From: Cladopsammia gracilis
Taxonomy: Eukaryota > Cnidaria > Anthozoa > Scleractinia > Dendrophylliidae
Assembly: GCA_022457155.1 (NCBI GenBank)
Contig: JAJGOT010000113.1
Coordinates: forward strand, 186,001 to 250,000
Direction of reading: 5' to 3'
Length of the DNA stretch: 64,000 nt
In this document: in pieces, positions 1-13,300 of the stretch
Layout of the letters: each line of letters opens with the position of its first letter
Position numbering within the stretch: the stretch's first letter is position 1
Position numbers and translations under genes: made by a program
Notes under the pieces: generated by a model
The model's database searches: none
What the model was told of the DNA's origin: nothing
Seen by the model: only the letters and a program-made list of their open reading frames with translations

Positions 1-3000
1 TTATTGTATTTTGCCTATTTGATTTGTTCTCGGATTTCCGGACACGAAGCGCTAAAAAGTGTCGGCGATTTCCCATATTCAATTGTAGTGAAAAGTTACA
101 GAATAGGGAGAAAAAAAATGGAATGATCGCACGGAAATGGCTCTTGACGAAAAAGTTTTCGGAATTAAGAAATTCGCCGACAGGTTTTTGTTGATTATAT
201 GTTAGCCTAGCTTCTGTCCAAATTTGAGGAAAATCGAACAAATTTCCTTTGAGTTGTAGCTTTTTAAAGTGTCCCCAACAAGCGAAAAATTAACTTTGAG
301 AAAGCAGCGCTTAATAAAACATATCGCTTCATAAACAAACTCCGCCCACAAAAGTTATACTGTCATTTCTCCGTCAATTTTCACTATTTTTCGATAGTTT
401 TTTTTGAATGAAAGTTCATTCTGTAAACTTTATTTTGACGCCAAAAAAAAAAAAATTCGATAAATTTTCGATCTGAAGGTACACTGTAACCTTAAAGCCT
501 GGATTTTCCTGGAACTGAAATAGGAATGATTTCCGAAGAACGAGAGAATCAAAAGAAGTGCATCGAAAAAGCTGTAAGTGAGCTGAAAAAAAAAAAATGG
601 TAAATAAAATAACTGAAATAAATCAAAAGCAATCATCAAAACAAATTTTCCGCCAGGCCGTTCGACCGAGAGGTCTTGGGTGCGAATCATGCGCAGGAGA
701 GTCATTCCCGGCGGGCAGTTCGTGTTTTTGCCCCCTTTTTTCAACGAACTTCCCTGCTCGCTTTCAGCTCTCAAAACGTTAACTTCACGACTTGCTTTGA
801 AAAGATAACTTGTGGTTTGAGACTTTTTCTCGTTCCAAGGTTTGTGAATAAGCTGCATGCAATGTTTTTACAACATATCAACGATCGCTATGCATACAAT
901 TGCTTCCAACCTACAGTACAAGCATCATCGTCAGGTCAAGTTTGACCGCCATATGGATTAGTTCTTTAATGCTACACCAATTCAAGCGCTTCATTCTTGC
1001 TGCCCTTGTGATCCCAAAGGTACGTAAGCTTACGTTAACAATGTAAACCAGTTTAAAGATTATTTTTGGCTGCCATTACTGAATTTCAGCGTTCTGTCTT
1101 GGTGACTGTACGGGCTCACAGTCCCTGTCAAGGGATTCCACATTGTATTTTGTTTAGTCTTTTGTTTTTGTCCTTGTGTATCGGTACACCAGGAAAGAAC
1201 CAATTTCATCCTGTTCATTTGAATAATTAGGCTTTTAAGAGACTAAAACTTGAGTTTTAATATTTATTTCAATCTTGCAGTTCTGTTCGAGTGATGTTGA
1301 TTTTTAACATGAAGTACATGTACACTGTACAGTATTATTTTCTTCTTATTTGCGTTCATGCTTATGCACTAGTCAGTGGAAAGCCCTGCACCATCATACC
1401 CGGGGAATGCTGGGGCATCAGCAGGGCATTTGAGCGAAATTAGACTGCCTCTGTTGCCCCGGTATGCGGAACTTTCGATAACATTAGGCTCAAGTTTCAC
1501 TGACCGGGGACCATTAGTGGGGCTTTGGCAGGGATTTGCATCTGACGCCACAGAGAACACTGGGAATCCATACGACAAGGGCCTCAAAAACAAATTATTT
1601 TTAGTGCTAGGAATAAAAATGGTTAAATTTGTGGTACGAATATTGTCTATACGAAGAATGAAACAAAACCTGCCAATACAGCTCACTGATATAATTACAC
1701 ACTCAGTGATAAATTAGTTCTTTTTCACCGCGGGTATTGTCCAAAAAAGTCGGGAAGGAAGATAAAGCACTGGTGGCAGAGTATAAAACACAGTCTTCAG
1801 TTTAAATAAATACATGTATGGTATTTAACATCAAGTATCAACGTGAAGACACAAGTAGAACAAGAAGGACTCGACCAAATCCCAAGTTATCATAATTATG
1901 GGATGCAGACAATCCCATGTGCTTTTCTTTTGGATCTGTTGTGCATGTGCTGTCAAGAAAATATTGATGTAGGCCTGGTGGAGTACATGTATAATGAAAC
2001 ACATGCACAAGCAACCATACTGTTGAATAGTGTTGGAACAAAATAAAGATTGGTTTTGTTTGTTATTATTTCTAGATGCTTTGTGAATACTCGCAAAGAG
2101 CAGTGTTTCAGGTTCGAATCTAGCCTCACCCCCTCCCCCTTCCCTCTCCCTTCCCTCACCGAGAACGTAAAATGAATCAGTATGGTGGCTTTGGCATGTG
2201 TTTGTTTATACTCCACTAGACTTTTGTTTTATCTGAATCCAAAAGCCATGGCATTGTCAGCATCTCATAATACATGTAATAGCACACTGTAGCTTGGGAC
2301 TTGGCCCAGTCGTTCTTGTTCTACTGTACATGCATCAAACAAAATCTGTGGGGAGAGCACTAAAACTTCACATGCTCCTGCCCCAACAGTGCCAGCCCGG
2401 AATCTGACTGCATACAATGTGCATATTTTATACAATGTAACATTGTATAAAATGTAATGTTGGCAAAAGCTCAAAATAGTAGGAAGTTAAATATTGATGT
2501 TGAATGCCATATTTATTTCAATTTAAGACTGTGTTTTATACCCTGTCCTCAATCCATAGTCCATCCTTTAGACTGACAGTAAAATCTGGGAAAAAAAATT
2601 AAAATTGACAAACATTAGGGGCGGTTTATCAGGGTGATCCATGAACCTGGTCCAAAGCTGTTGTACTTCACTTATTTTTTTTTTCTTTAGTCTGTGTGAG
2701 ATACACGTAATGTTTGCTAATGAGGATAAAACAAAAATAGAATCAAGGATAGTTTTAAGCACAACATGCATGTAGCCATCGTGTGGAGAAATTCATGTAG
2801 CATCATTACATGTACGTTATTTTTACTTTACAATGGATACAGCCTTGTCAGGGCTTTAAGGCTGTGCTCTAAATCTACATTGGTGCCAGCTTATACGTTT
2901 TGTGAAAAGCTACATGCTTGTACACTTAGGACAGCCCAACATTGCAAAATTTTACCTTTGGACGAGCAGTAAATTTTTGTTTTTGCACCAAACTTATATG

Positions 3001-4472
3001 CTGGGCACCCCGGATTTCAAGTGTTTGGAGATTTCGGGCTCCCAACTATTTTTTTTAGAGCACAGCCTTGGTTGTCTAATACATGTACAGGTATGTACAT
3101 GTAGTCAAAGTTTATAGTTTTTTTTAATCTAAATGGTGACTATTTCCTTTATTTCTTAGAAAGCTGACAAAACTACAGCACTACAGCATGCAGTTATGAA
3201 AAAGATGTAAAATGGTCTGAGCCAGAGGTACATGTATATTATCTTTCATCTTGCAGCAATGGAACTTGTTGATTAATTTTATTTTGTCCAACCCCCAGCC
3301 TGATACACTGTATTGCAAGTTACAATGCATGGCATCGCCATGGGAATATCTCTTGATTTCTAACATTTCCATGCATGTAAGAGTACATGGGGGCATCACA
3401 CACATCAATATTACCAATTTCTGCTTACGGATTCCTCCTGTATCTTTGAGGATACAGTAGATTCTGTAGTCACGGTCTCATTAGCACACAACTACTGTAC
3501 CTTTTAACCCAGAGTAGACTTTAAACTATGCAAGAGTTGCATGACTCTCTGTTGTGTTTATACATGCATGTATACAGGAGCATAATTTGCACTGGTCTTG
3601 CATGTATAAAAACTGAATGATAGACACATGAATAATATAAAGCAGTTGGTTTCAAATGAAACTGAGTGTGATAATGAATTGGTGGGGTAGTGAAAGAAAA
3701 TGTTAGTGTTAACAGCCATGTTGATAAAGTAAAAAATAATTGCCACCATAAAAGGAAACCTGTGAAAACCAGGGTGCCCAGCATTGAGTTTTATGCAAAA
3801 ACTTAGATTTCAGGTTGCTTCAGGGCAAAAGTAAGTTGCCAGGAAACACCAGGCACTGCTAGAGCCAAGCCCTGCTCATTTGTATATCAGAAAACCTTAA
3901 GTTTTCGATCTATAGTGTGTACACTGTAGGTCATGGCTACATTTTCCAAAATTTTGAAAAGCTAGTGTGAGACTTGTTGGTTTGCTGGAGGTCTCAAACT
4001 CATTGTTTAAAAAAATTAATTAGAAAAAAAAAATACATTCTGACTTACATGCATTATTTTGTTTCCTTTCAGATTTTACCATCTTATGCATCAATCTGCA
4101 TTGTTTTTTTTCTGAAGGCCAAGAAACTTAGTGATGTAAAGTAATGTATTTTAAAAAGGAGGTGAACAATTCATTGGGTGCAACTTTTCCAAAAAGGTCA
4201 AACATATTCCAAAGAAGCTTTAGTCATACTTTCAGGAAAGGAACTTTTTAATTAAGGGAAAGTGAAAAGAAAAGATGAAACAAAGCTGATAACGAAGAAT
4301 AATCTCACATGTATGTTAACTAATACACTGTACTGATTAGTGGGAGGGAAAATACAGTGTAATAACAATTTATTTTGTTGATGATTTTTTAAGAATTATC
4401 ATAGTACACAAAAGTCATGCTATATCATTCATACATTCAAATATTTACAGTATTTAAAGTGTACATGTATCA
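1..4472. other. No recognisable gene; AT-rich intergenic DNA
   Basis: Every open frame here is 142 codons or less, overlaps frames on the other strand, and shows no family motif I recognise. From about 1300 to 4500 the palindromic hexamer-octamer TACATGTA recurs many times, giving a distinctive composition. No RNA gene, long inverted repeat or tandem array was seen. Confidence 0.6.
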
Positions 4473-4683
4473 TTAAAGAATCTGACCCACCCAGTTTGCA
4501 TTGCGCACCTACCTGTACGTTGGTTCATCTGCCATTTTAAGGACCCCCGAAAGTCCATACAGTATTGTAGATGAGAAATTCACTCGTGCAAAAGGGTGAT
4601 ATGCTTGCCCAAATATGGAATAGAGCTGTATCATAACAATAAGAGAAGCGCACAATGCAAACTGGGTGGGTCAGACTCTTTAA
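4473..4683. mobile_element. MITE with TTAA target duplication (copy 1)
   Basis: About 30-bp terminal inverted repeats: AGAATCTGACCCACCCAGTT on the left and its near complement ending GGGTGGGTCAGACTCT on the right. TTAA lies outside both ends (4473-4476 and 4680-4683), the duplication expected for piggyBac- or Kolobok-type insertion. A second copy in opposite internal orientation lies at 47658-47861 and also has TTAA on both sides. The element is about 200 bp and non-coding, so it must have been mobilised in trans. Confidence 0.85.
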
Positions 4684-4816
4684 ACTTAAGCAAAATTTTT
4701 TAGGTACATGAAAATCATACAAAAAGTATAAAAGATTACACAGAAAATTAATGTCAAATACAATCTACATAATAATGGGAACATTTTTATTGAAAGGAAG
4801 TTTATAATACATGTTA

Positions 4817-4890
4817 GGCTAAGGCTCTCAGTTGGTAGAGCATCGCACCGGTATCGCAAGGTCACGGGTTCGAACCCCGTTGAAGTCCTG
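4817..4890 (+). tRNA. tRNA-like gene or tRNA-derived relic
   Basis: A D arm (GCTCTCAGTTGGTAGAGC) and a T arm (ACGGGTTCGAACCCCGT) are well formed, giving internal A and B boxes for RNA polymerase III. A GGT triplet in the anticodon loop would suggest threonine. However, the anticodon stem is poorly paired, position 33 is not T, and the 5' acceptor strand does not pair with the 3' strand (TGAAGTC). A tRNA pseudogene or SINE head is more likely than a working tRNA. Confidence 0.45.
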
Positions 4891-5767
4891 GATTTTTTTT
4901 TCAGGCTTCTTTTCGCAATTGCTTAAATTGCGTTCACAACTGCGAGGATCATTCTTCTTTTGATTAATGTTACAGTTTATTACATGTGATTATTTATTTA
5001 TAATCCAACCCAGATAAGTAAATATTAAACCAGAATTTATTTTTTAAAATGCTACATGTATACAGTATTGTAGTGCTATTTTCATGAAAGTACAAATGGT
5101 AAATTTAATGTCTTATTTATTTTTTTAAAGAATTATTTCCCATCTATCAGACCATTATGTGACAGCGTTTAGGTTTTATTTATCCGAATTTTTATACATT
5201 TAAATGAAATTATAGAGATTTAGAGAACAAAATTATTATAGAGAGTTATTAGATTTAGCTTCTAAAGCAATCATTATATGGAATTGTAGATAAGATTTTT
5301 ATGCAGTTTTTTTCTCTCTGAGATTGTCTTTGATTGGTTTCTTTGGGCATACCATTTTAAGAGGGCATATATAGCTTATATCAAGATTTAACACAGTGAA
5401 ATATATCTTAATGAACACCTTCATGTAACTTGATTGTACTGTATAACAAGACTTGAGCTATATTCACACTTGGTGCCCAAGCACCAGTGCCTGGGTACTG
5501 ACATATAATGGGCACCCCTCAGACACCATTTTGAAACATAAGCATAGCAGAGAGTTATGGGTATGTAAAGCAGTGGATTTAGGGTCAAGTGCTTCGAAAG
5601 CAACGAAATATGCATTTACACCGAGAGCCAATGCTCACTTAAGTGCCCAATAATAAATTCTCAGGCAAGTGTGAACTGAGCCTTACTGAAGAGCTTTTAA
5701 TTTCACTTTGTACAATGTATAACTGTTGTTTAAAATCTTACATTTTTAAACAGTTACATTCCGCTGC
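4891..5767. other. No gene seen
   Basis: AT-rich sequence with no coding frame above 70 codons, no RNA signature and no repeat that I could match elsewhere in the window. Confidence 0.5.
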
Positions 5768-5912
5768 TAGAGTGATTTTACTTCATCTGTGAAACACTAT
5801 CTAACAATTAGTGTGTGATAGTCAAAATTAAACAAAAGAAAACAAAGGAATTATAGTCTAAAAGTGCGTACTATTCTACTAACTATTTCACAGATGAAGT
5901 AAAATCACTCTA
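5768..5912. mobile_element. Small TA-flanked MITE
   Basis: A 25-27 bp perfect terminal inverted repeat (AGAGTGATTTTACTTCATCT and its complement at 5891-5910) encloses about 90 bp. TA lies outside each end (5768-5769 and 5911-5912), the target duplication of mariner-like elements. It is non-coding. Confidence 0.8.
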
Positions 5913-6660
5913 TTAGTTTTATTTGAACTTCAGTTATTAAATAAAATGCAGTAAAGTTGTTTAACTGTAGCAAAATGTTTCTTTCTACAGCTAGATTTTA
6001 TTGAGAATAATGTAGACATTTTGCAAGAATTTATATTTGCAATAAAATTTTAGAAATTTACAGACATTATATGAACTTCTCTATGACATTTGTGTGGTTT
6101 ATTTGTGGACATTTTACAGATATTTTAGTGAGATTTTATGCTATGCATTCTTCACGCGTTCATTTTATACATGCTGATTTTACAGAGAAAATGTGGACAT
6201 TTTGCATAGATTTAGTGCCATAAAATACATACATTTTACAAGCATTGTACGTACTTTTCAGTGACATTTTGTGTATTTTTTTGTGTACATTTTACAAACA
6301 TTTCATTAAGTTTTTTTGACTCACTTTTTACAGAGATAATAAGGAGATTTTATGTTTTCTGGTTTACAGAGATTTTTTTCTCGTGCCATTTTTACAGAGA
6401 AAGTAGAGAGATTTTACAGAGATTTGCTGTTTGTAGCATAAAATCTCTGTAAATTTTACACAAAATTTACAAGAAAAACATTAAGATTACATACACATTT
6501 TATGCGATCTTACCGCAAAAAATGTGCTGTAATTTACAGACTTTTTACGAAGTTACAAAATCTCTGGGAATGTGCACGTTTACAGACTTCGTAATTTACA
6601 AAGGAAATGTAGACATTTTACAGAGATTTAACTAACTTTAGTGAAGTCTGTAAGTGGTTC
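5913..6660. repeat. Degenerate ACAGA/ATTTTACA-rich tract
   Basis: Variants of ATTTTACAGAGATTT recur roughly every 40-70 bases on both strands across this stretch, without a clean period. It contains no convincing gene. It ends just before the hammerhead-like motif at 6693, so it may be part of the same element; that is an inference. Confidence 0.5.
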
Positions 6661-6692
6661 AAGTTTTCCAGTGTACAGTTGTAATCATTTAT

Positions 6693-6743
6693 AGTGCTAG
6701 CCCCTGAAGAAGCTTTGTTTTGCAAAGCGAAATATTGGGCACT
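6693..6743 (+). ncRNA. Hammerhead-ribozyme-like motif
   Basis: The core CTGAAGA (6704-6710) is followed by a 6-bp helix II (GCTTTG 6712-6717 with CAAAGC 6723-6728) and then GAAA (6729-6732). AGTGC-TA-GCCC before the core can pair with GGGC-ACT after it, forming helix I. Helix III would be the self-complementary ATAT (6732-6735), which only closes in a dimer. An extra A separates the core from helix II. Minimal hammerheads of this kind are known from Penelope-like retroelements. Activity cannot be judged by eye. Confidence 0.55.
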
Positions 6744-7137
6744 ATTATATTCCACTTTTATTTTATTTTATTTGCTTCTGCTTCTGTTATTCTGCCGTAA
6801 GGATCAGTTTGCCGTTTTTTTTCCTTCACTTACTATAGAAATAGGTCAGTGTCTATTAAAACCTCTTTAGACGCTCACAAGACAATTCACCCTTCACGCT
6901 TTCCTCCCACGCCGCTATAAACGAATTTACCCCTTTAAACAAACAACCTTTTAATCAATTTATGAGCCTACGCACACCCGAATTTACTTCTCCTACACCA
7001 CATATTACCTTATCTACTCTCAAATCTCCATAACTTGCGATATAGATCGTGTTTTGATTGGTTATTTCCAAATCACTGCGGTCAGTTAATATTGGTGGGA
7101 GTTGGTGGGCGGAAGAGCCAGAACAATGGACTGTCTA

Positions 7138-7238
7138 CAGGCGCTTATTTTTTTCCCTCCCCTCGTCTCGCGCTTCGCGCTCGTGTCGCGCTTCGCGCGA
7201 AATGCTTCGCTCGCCCCGCTTGGCTCATAAAGCGCCTG
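7138..7238. repeat. Short GC-rich foldback
   Basis: CAGGCGCTT (7138-7146) and its complement AAGCGCCTG (7230-7238) enclose a GC-rich stretch full of CGCGCTTCGCG palindromes. The layout resembles the larger element bounded by AGGCGCTC repeats at 59376-60441. It is probably a MITE relic. Confidence 0.4.
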
Positions 7239-7302
7239 CCATGCAGGCTAGGGTCTACTAAGTCACGATTTACTAAATTACTCTTTTAAACATGGATCAA
7301 TC

Positions 7303-7428
7303 TCTAACACACAACGTCAAGGAATTATCTGCCTGTTTTACAAGAAGAACGACAAGTTAGACTTGAAAAACTGGCAACCAATTTCTCTGTTAAACACAGA
7401 TTATGAAATTTGTACCAAAGTAATCAAA
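7303..7428 (+). pseudogene. L1/Tx1-like LINE reverse-transcriptase relic
   Basis: About 42 codons are open and read through the diagnostic early RT block: QGIICLFYKK, then LKNWQPISLLNTDYEI. That corresponds to the NWRPISLLN-DYK motif of L1/Tx1-type ORF2. Neither the finger region before it nor the catalytic F/YADD block after it is present, so this is a short dead fragment. The two larger LINEs at 28.8-32.5 kb and 33-40 kb have the same block on the opposite strand. Confidence 0.8.
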
Positions 7429-9275
7429 CATGCGGGATTCCTGACCGCAGTATTTTTAAAAACCTTTTTCTGGTCCGGTGTGACGGAAGGTTTTGCCGGT
7501 GTCGGACTAAGGAAAGCCTTTAGGGGAATCGGCGCTTGATAACGGGGGAAAACTACTCAAATGGGCAACTCGCTTGCAAAGGAGAGCCGTCTCTCTCGGT
7601 AGGTACGGGATCAAACCACGAACTGGTACGCAACAGGAAGGCGATCAAGAAACCTGACTTGCGGTTCCAACAGCGTTTATTCCTGACTTGTGACTTAACG
7701 ATGTAATCCAACGATGTAATCAAACGATGTAATCCAACTAACAATTGCAAACTAGGTTCTTATATACGTAAGGTACAAGTGTTCAACACAAATGAACATA
7801 ATGAAAGTGTCAAGCGAAATTCTTTGAGCTCAGCAAAAGTAAATTTCAAAATATATTTTTAACCCAAGTGTCCATTGTTCATAAAACTATTTTTAAAAGT
7901 AATCTACATTTGAAAACCCTAAAACAAAGAAGTAGCAGAAAAGCCAAGTCAGCAAGCGGCTTTTTAAGCACGTAATGGTGTCGTATCAATAGATTTGCAA
8001 GGTCGGCAAATAACTTGTACGGCACTTACTAGCGATGTACCATTATCGAGTTATTCACCTACAACAAAAGCTACTAAATTTAACTTCGATGAGTCAGCTA
8101 AACTATTCATACTGAAAAAACAAAATGACACCATTACTTGCCAAGTCGTTGATTAGTTAAATAAAACTGAAAAAACACCGTGAGTGCCGGACGAGACTAA
8201 CTAATTTAGAACAGTAATAACAACTATTGTGTGTACAGCTTGATACGTGAAAAATCAGCTAGACATGATAAATTTACTAACAAGGTGTCAACTTGAATAG
8301 TGGAACGAACCTAATTAAGAACGATAAATTAACTCAAGGTAAACTATTGTTCAGAAGGTAGTACATTTTAGTATGAATGAAAGCACGACCTGGTACAGTA
8401 ATTGAATGCTTTTCAAAGAGGTTAAAACAATTAAGTTTGATTGTCAAAAACAAAACCCTGTTGACTTTTAGAAGATTAAATTTCGATGAATAGCACAAAA
8501 GCTTAAAATAAAAGCGAATTTCATACTAAGCAAAACCTTTCACAGCTGAATGTGGAGTAAACCAAGCTGAATTAATCCATAGGAACTTTTTAACAGTGAA
8601 CTCTCATAACTCATAACTCTCATATAACAGTGAACTCTCATAACTCCGAGGCGACCAACACAACAGTCATTTGTATTCCCGATTCAACTCCAGACTTGTC
8701 CTCAAAAGAACCAGAGACTGTTATCATAATACTGTTACGTTTTTACAACAACGTACAATAATTCACTCACTAGTTTTCTCGTTGTTTATGTTCATATTGG
8801 CGCCAGAACAGCAACCATAACTATAGGAATTATACCAACCTCCGGTCAGGAAGTAAAATTGCAGTTTAATACCGATGCCTTGGATTTTATTTATACTTGA
8901 CCAGAAATCCGCAAACATTTCCTTCCAGCAGAAATTTTAGCTGTCTCCGCAACCCGCAAAAATTTCCTCCCGCAAAACAAATTCAGTCGGACAATCCGCA
9001 AAATTTCCTTGTGCACGGTAACTAAATCAACAAAACTATGACGTCGTTCCCATACTATTGCACAATCAAACCGTAATAGCAATGAATAGAAAAAAACGCA
9101 AAGTTCATGCTATTTTGCTCTGCCATACCGCTCATATTAAAACACAAACTTTCCTGTCCCATTTAACTTTCTTAAAACGTCTCCATTAGTAAAATACACC
9201 GTGAAATTCTCGAACTACGTTTCCCAAGAAAACGCATTTGACCTATTTTTACCCTTTTAACTTTACGACAAATGA
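7429..9275. other. No gene seen; minor repeats
   Basis: No credible coding frame. CGATGTAATCCAA is repeated three times at about 7697-7740. Around 9048-9087 lies a block (CATACTATTGCACAATC, then AACCGTAATAGCAATGA) that recurs at 14919-14960 and in weaker form at 14990, 15054 and 15123. It therefore belongs to a dispersed repeat family of this region. Confidence 0.5.
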
Positions 9276-9645
9276 TTGAAACTGATAGGTAACGTGAGAT
9301 ATCGAAATTTAAGGTCTAATACCTTTGCGGTAACGTAATGTGAGATATGACAAGTTCATGACAAGTTCTGACATCCCAATACCCTAGGGAAATTAACAAT
9401 AGGTCCGGGGGTGCTCCCCAAAAATTTTAGTGGCAGTATGTGACTCCCTTCTTGAAATCCTAACCGGTTTAACCAACCATATCCTCAATGCCCTAATATA
9501 GCTTCTATAAAGAAGGAAGAAGAAACCCCCCCGGACAAAAGTCCACAAACTTTTGTTAACAACTTTTGTCCCTTTTTCGTACTCAATTCCGAAATCTCGC
9601 TTAATGCGCATGCGCATTAACGAGATAAAAAGGACTGTTTTCTCT
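9276..9645 (+). repeat. 370-bp dispersed direct repeat, copy 1
   Basis: This block matches 15726-16090 in the same orientation at high identity, including the landmarks CAATACCCTAGGGAAATTAA, GGACAAAAGTCCACAAA and GCATGCGCATTAACGAGATA. The two copies are 6.45 kb apart. No open frame persists in either. They could be terminal repeats of one large element or separate insertions of one family. Confidence 0.8.
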
Positions 9646-9835
9646 AAATACTTCACTAAGGTAGACTATTGTAAAAAGGCAAATGAAAATATTTTACTTG
9701 TCGCTTTTTCCGTTAACTAAAAAATTGTGTACCTTCGGGCAGAATGGTGTCTCTTGTAGGAATAGAGCTAATGATTAGGTTTCGTTTCCTTTTATAGTCA
9801 ATTAAAATGCGAAGCTGTTTTCAAAACATCTCGGC

Positions 9836-10311
9836 TTAAAGTGCACCTAACCCCAATTTTTTTTTTTTTTTTGCCTAATCAACTCTATGTACGTTGAAAA
9901 GTTGAATAGTTTTAAAAATATTCTTGTTTTTATCGTCGCGTTAGTGAGTTATAGAGATTTGAATTTACAAAATGCTAATTAGATGACGTAAATTCGGGAA
10001 TCATTTATTGTACAACTACTTGTTTTTACCTCCAAGTAATATGTTTTATGAATCAATTGACTATCCACACACAGTTTATATTTGGTATTTCTCAAGTTGA
10101 TTTTCCTTAAGTTGTATACTGCGTATTGTTAATTGACGTAGAAATAATGGCAAATTCCCGAATTTACGTCATCTAATTAGCATTTTGTAAATTCAAATCG
10201 CTATAACTCACTAACGCGACGTTAAAAAAAAGAAATATTTAACTATATTCAACTTTTCAATGTACATAGAGTTGATTAAGCAAAAAAAAATTAGGGTTAG
10301 GTGCACTTTAA
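9836..10311. mobile_element. MITE with about 165-bp inverted repeats and TTAA duplication
   Basis: The left arm begins AGTGCACCTAACCCC at 9840 and the right arm ends with its complement at 10307. Pairing continues for about 165 bp per arm, including TTACGTCATCTAATTAGCAT in the right arm. TTAA lies outside both ends (9836-9839 and 10308-10311). The structure is that of a piggyBac/Kolobok-type non-autonomous element. The arms differ at a modest number of positions, suggesting moderate age. Confidence 0.88.
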
Positions 10312-13300
10312 AGAAGCCTTGGTAAAAACGACAAGCGACTTAGCCCCGAAAACTGCCGACATGAGACGTTCTGAACAGCGACAAGCGACTCGATTCCGCT
10401 TCAAAAATACGACAAATTACGACAGCGACACAATAAACACTGAGAATAGACAGCGACTTTAGAAGGTTGTGCAATTTACCAATAAAAATTAAACATTATT
10501 GACCATATCGTTTATATCAACACGCGACGGCCAACGGTCTATTTTAATGATCTATTTGTTATTGAAACGTCTTACCAACCTCGTTCCCAAGGCCCCCCTC
10601 TTCCTCTCTCTTGGATCGGACGTGCAGTTAGAGTAGACCCTAGACTCCCAGTATACACATACATATCGGTGACCCTTTTTTTTTGGGCGCTCATTTATTT
10701 CGAAGTCATTCATTGTGTTCTGAATTCTGGTGATCTCTGGTGATCTTATATCGTCAAATAAGGATCAATAAGTAACTCTTCCCGTATCACAACTACACAC
10801 ACAGTCATGGAAAAACACAAGAAGGAAAAGAGGAAAGGAAAAAACGTAAAAACGCAGAAGTCGACACAAATCACACAAGGCTCAAAAGCCTTGGAAGGGT
10901 GGAAAAGGTAATTCAATTCTTTTTATGGTCTTTTATGACTTTTGGGAAGGAACCTGATGAAGGTAACCGTTGAAAATTTATACATCAGTGGTCGCTGGCC
11001 ACCCATGATTGTAAGTTCAGAAAATTACTCTGAAATACATGCATTGAAGACTTCGAAAATACAGTTGAACCCCGCTATTTCCAACATCTACTCTCATTAG
11101 ACTCATATAGTAAATGACTGAAAAAGCAAATCGAAGGTCACCGGAGGGAAATGGATTTGAGTTCGAGATTACAACAACAACAACAACAACCTTTATTCAT
11201 GTGTCAAATCTAAAATAGCAGTTATACAACCACTAACTGAGGACACTAAATACTACCTAAAAATATTTAAGAATTTAAAATAAAACTATATATAATATGT
11301 ACAAGTTTAAAATACGGGGAGTTCGAGAGGTTCAACTGGTCTCAACTGTGAAACTGTAGGTGCAAAATGTGGATCATCGCAATACAGAATTAATTCTGAC
11401 CAGAACTGTCAGAACTGTCGAGCAGAACCGGTTCAAAAACAAGCTAGGATCATCCAATTTAAATCTTTCATGTGTGCCACAACGCATCGGAAAAATGTTT
11501 ACGTTTATCCGCGTTTGTAGATCTTTAAATATAAGATTAAATATCTTAGAATTTTACGGAGATTTCGAAGAAGAAAAGAACTGATAACTAACCATAACCA
11601 ATGGTGATTCTGAATGCACGTGTTGCCACTTATCGTCGCTACAATGTCTGTCATTGATCGATCAGAGTCTGTTCACGCATAATCGTTTATCATTGTTCAT
11701 TGCTATTTTAAGACTTAAATTTAGTCAGGAAGTCAGGACAAAAAAGTGCATATCCTTAGAATTCCTCTATTCCTCAAAGAAAGAATTGAGCAAATATATA
11801 TTTTTCCAACTTTAATTTCATTTTTAAGACAGTTTTGAGATTCGCTCTTTTCTTTTCAACAACAACAACAACAACAAGTTTTATTTCAAATTAAAGTTTA
11901 AGTTTACAAATGTTTTGTCCACAATTAGCAAGGGCAATTCGAGGCGGACACAGGAGAAAAAAGAAAGAAAATTTTATAATATATATTTATGTAAAAAACG
12001 AACAATCCTAGAAGCAATCTAGTTTGTCGTGTTCATTTTAATCTTCCGGAAACCGGACATTCCACAAAGATAATCAAAGGGCTCTTAAAGCCATCTCGTT
12101 AATGCGTTAGAACGTGAGGATAATAAAAAAAGAAGAATGTTGATAGTTAAAGGTATTAGGTGCTGGCGCTCTCATTGCATCTAGGGTGGTGAGAAAAATC
12201 TATCAAGCTGGGTTAAAATGGTTTTAGCGACGAGCAGGATTTGTGTTAGGCTTGTTATCTTTTATAAGAAAAAATTTGGACGAATAATCATTACTTTGTG
12301 AACTTCGGTGAGCTGAGTTTTATTTCTCATTTTAAACATTGCTCGTTTTAATCTCTGTAATTACGGACACCGAAGGGGCAGAGTAAAGTGTCGGAGAGTG
12401 ATTCTGTAATGATGTGCACTTGGTGCTTGGGTAAACGGCAGCGACGTGAAAAATGTAAAGAATAAATAGCAAAAACCATGAAGATCAATCAAATAGTAGA
12501 CTGATCGTTTTTTCCTTTGTCTTTGTTTGTCGTAAGTATTAGTCTGTTGTTTTATTTATTTTGAGGTGCAAAATGGCGGGAAAATGGTGATGACGTGGTC
12601 ATTTTTTGGTCACGTTTGCTATGGGCGCATTTATACTAATTGGCTTTTAATGGAATAGGTAGTAAAAGTACAAAAGTTCCTCAATACATCTTCTTACCCT
12701 CCCCTTCCCTCACTTATACCACCAGACGCTATTTTTTCTCTCTGAAAAGAAAAATGACGTTTGTATAGCAGGCTGAGTTGCAGACAATTCCAATGAATAG
12801 CTTTCGAACTTGAGCTTTTCAAAGTTCTATTTCACCCTCGACCAAAATTCTGCAAACTGTTTAGTTCAACCCTGTAAAAACGCAAACTGAGATCGTTTAT
12901 TGCGTCCTGGGGGGGGGGGGGGGGGGGGTTGGAGGGGAGCGTGGTTTTTCCGTTTCTGACATGAGACTCCTTCCGATGTCTTGCAAGTTTCTCGTTCAAC
13001 CCTTTCACCATACCGACTCCTCTTCTCGCGCATTTAATCCCTCAGCCTGCCCTCCCTGTTTTCTTGCTCCCATGGGTAAGGCAGGTGACCACTAAGGATT
13101 GCGGGCTCAATACGTCCCCAATACATCCCTCAATACGTCTACTAACCCTCCCCTTCCCTCAAGTATACCACCCTTAGCCTACCCAGATTTAGTTGACATT
13201 TCATGAATTCATTTCATGAAAATCGTTACCCCCGACCTCTACGCATACCTGCACCCACGACCCACGGCCAATTGTATTTATTACTATTACATTTTACTAC

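Noticed and set aside
430..858. 142-codon open frame on the minus strand
   Set aside because: Low-complexity Phe/Leu-rich end from T/A runs, no domain, and overlapping frames on the other strand; likely chance.
1369..1717. Overlapping open frames on both strands (105 and 113 codons)
   Set aside because: The stretch is less AT-rich than its surroundings and could be a repeat-encoded peptide, but no family could be named and the two strands are equally open.
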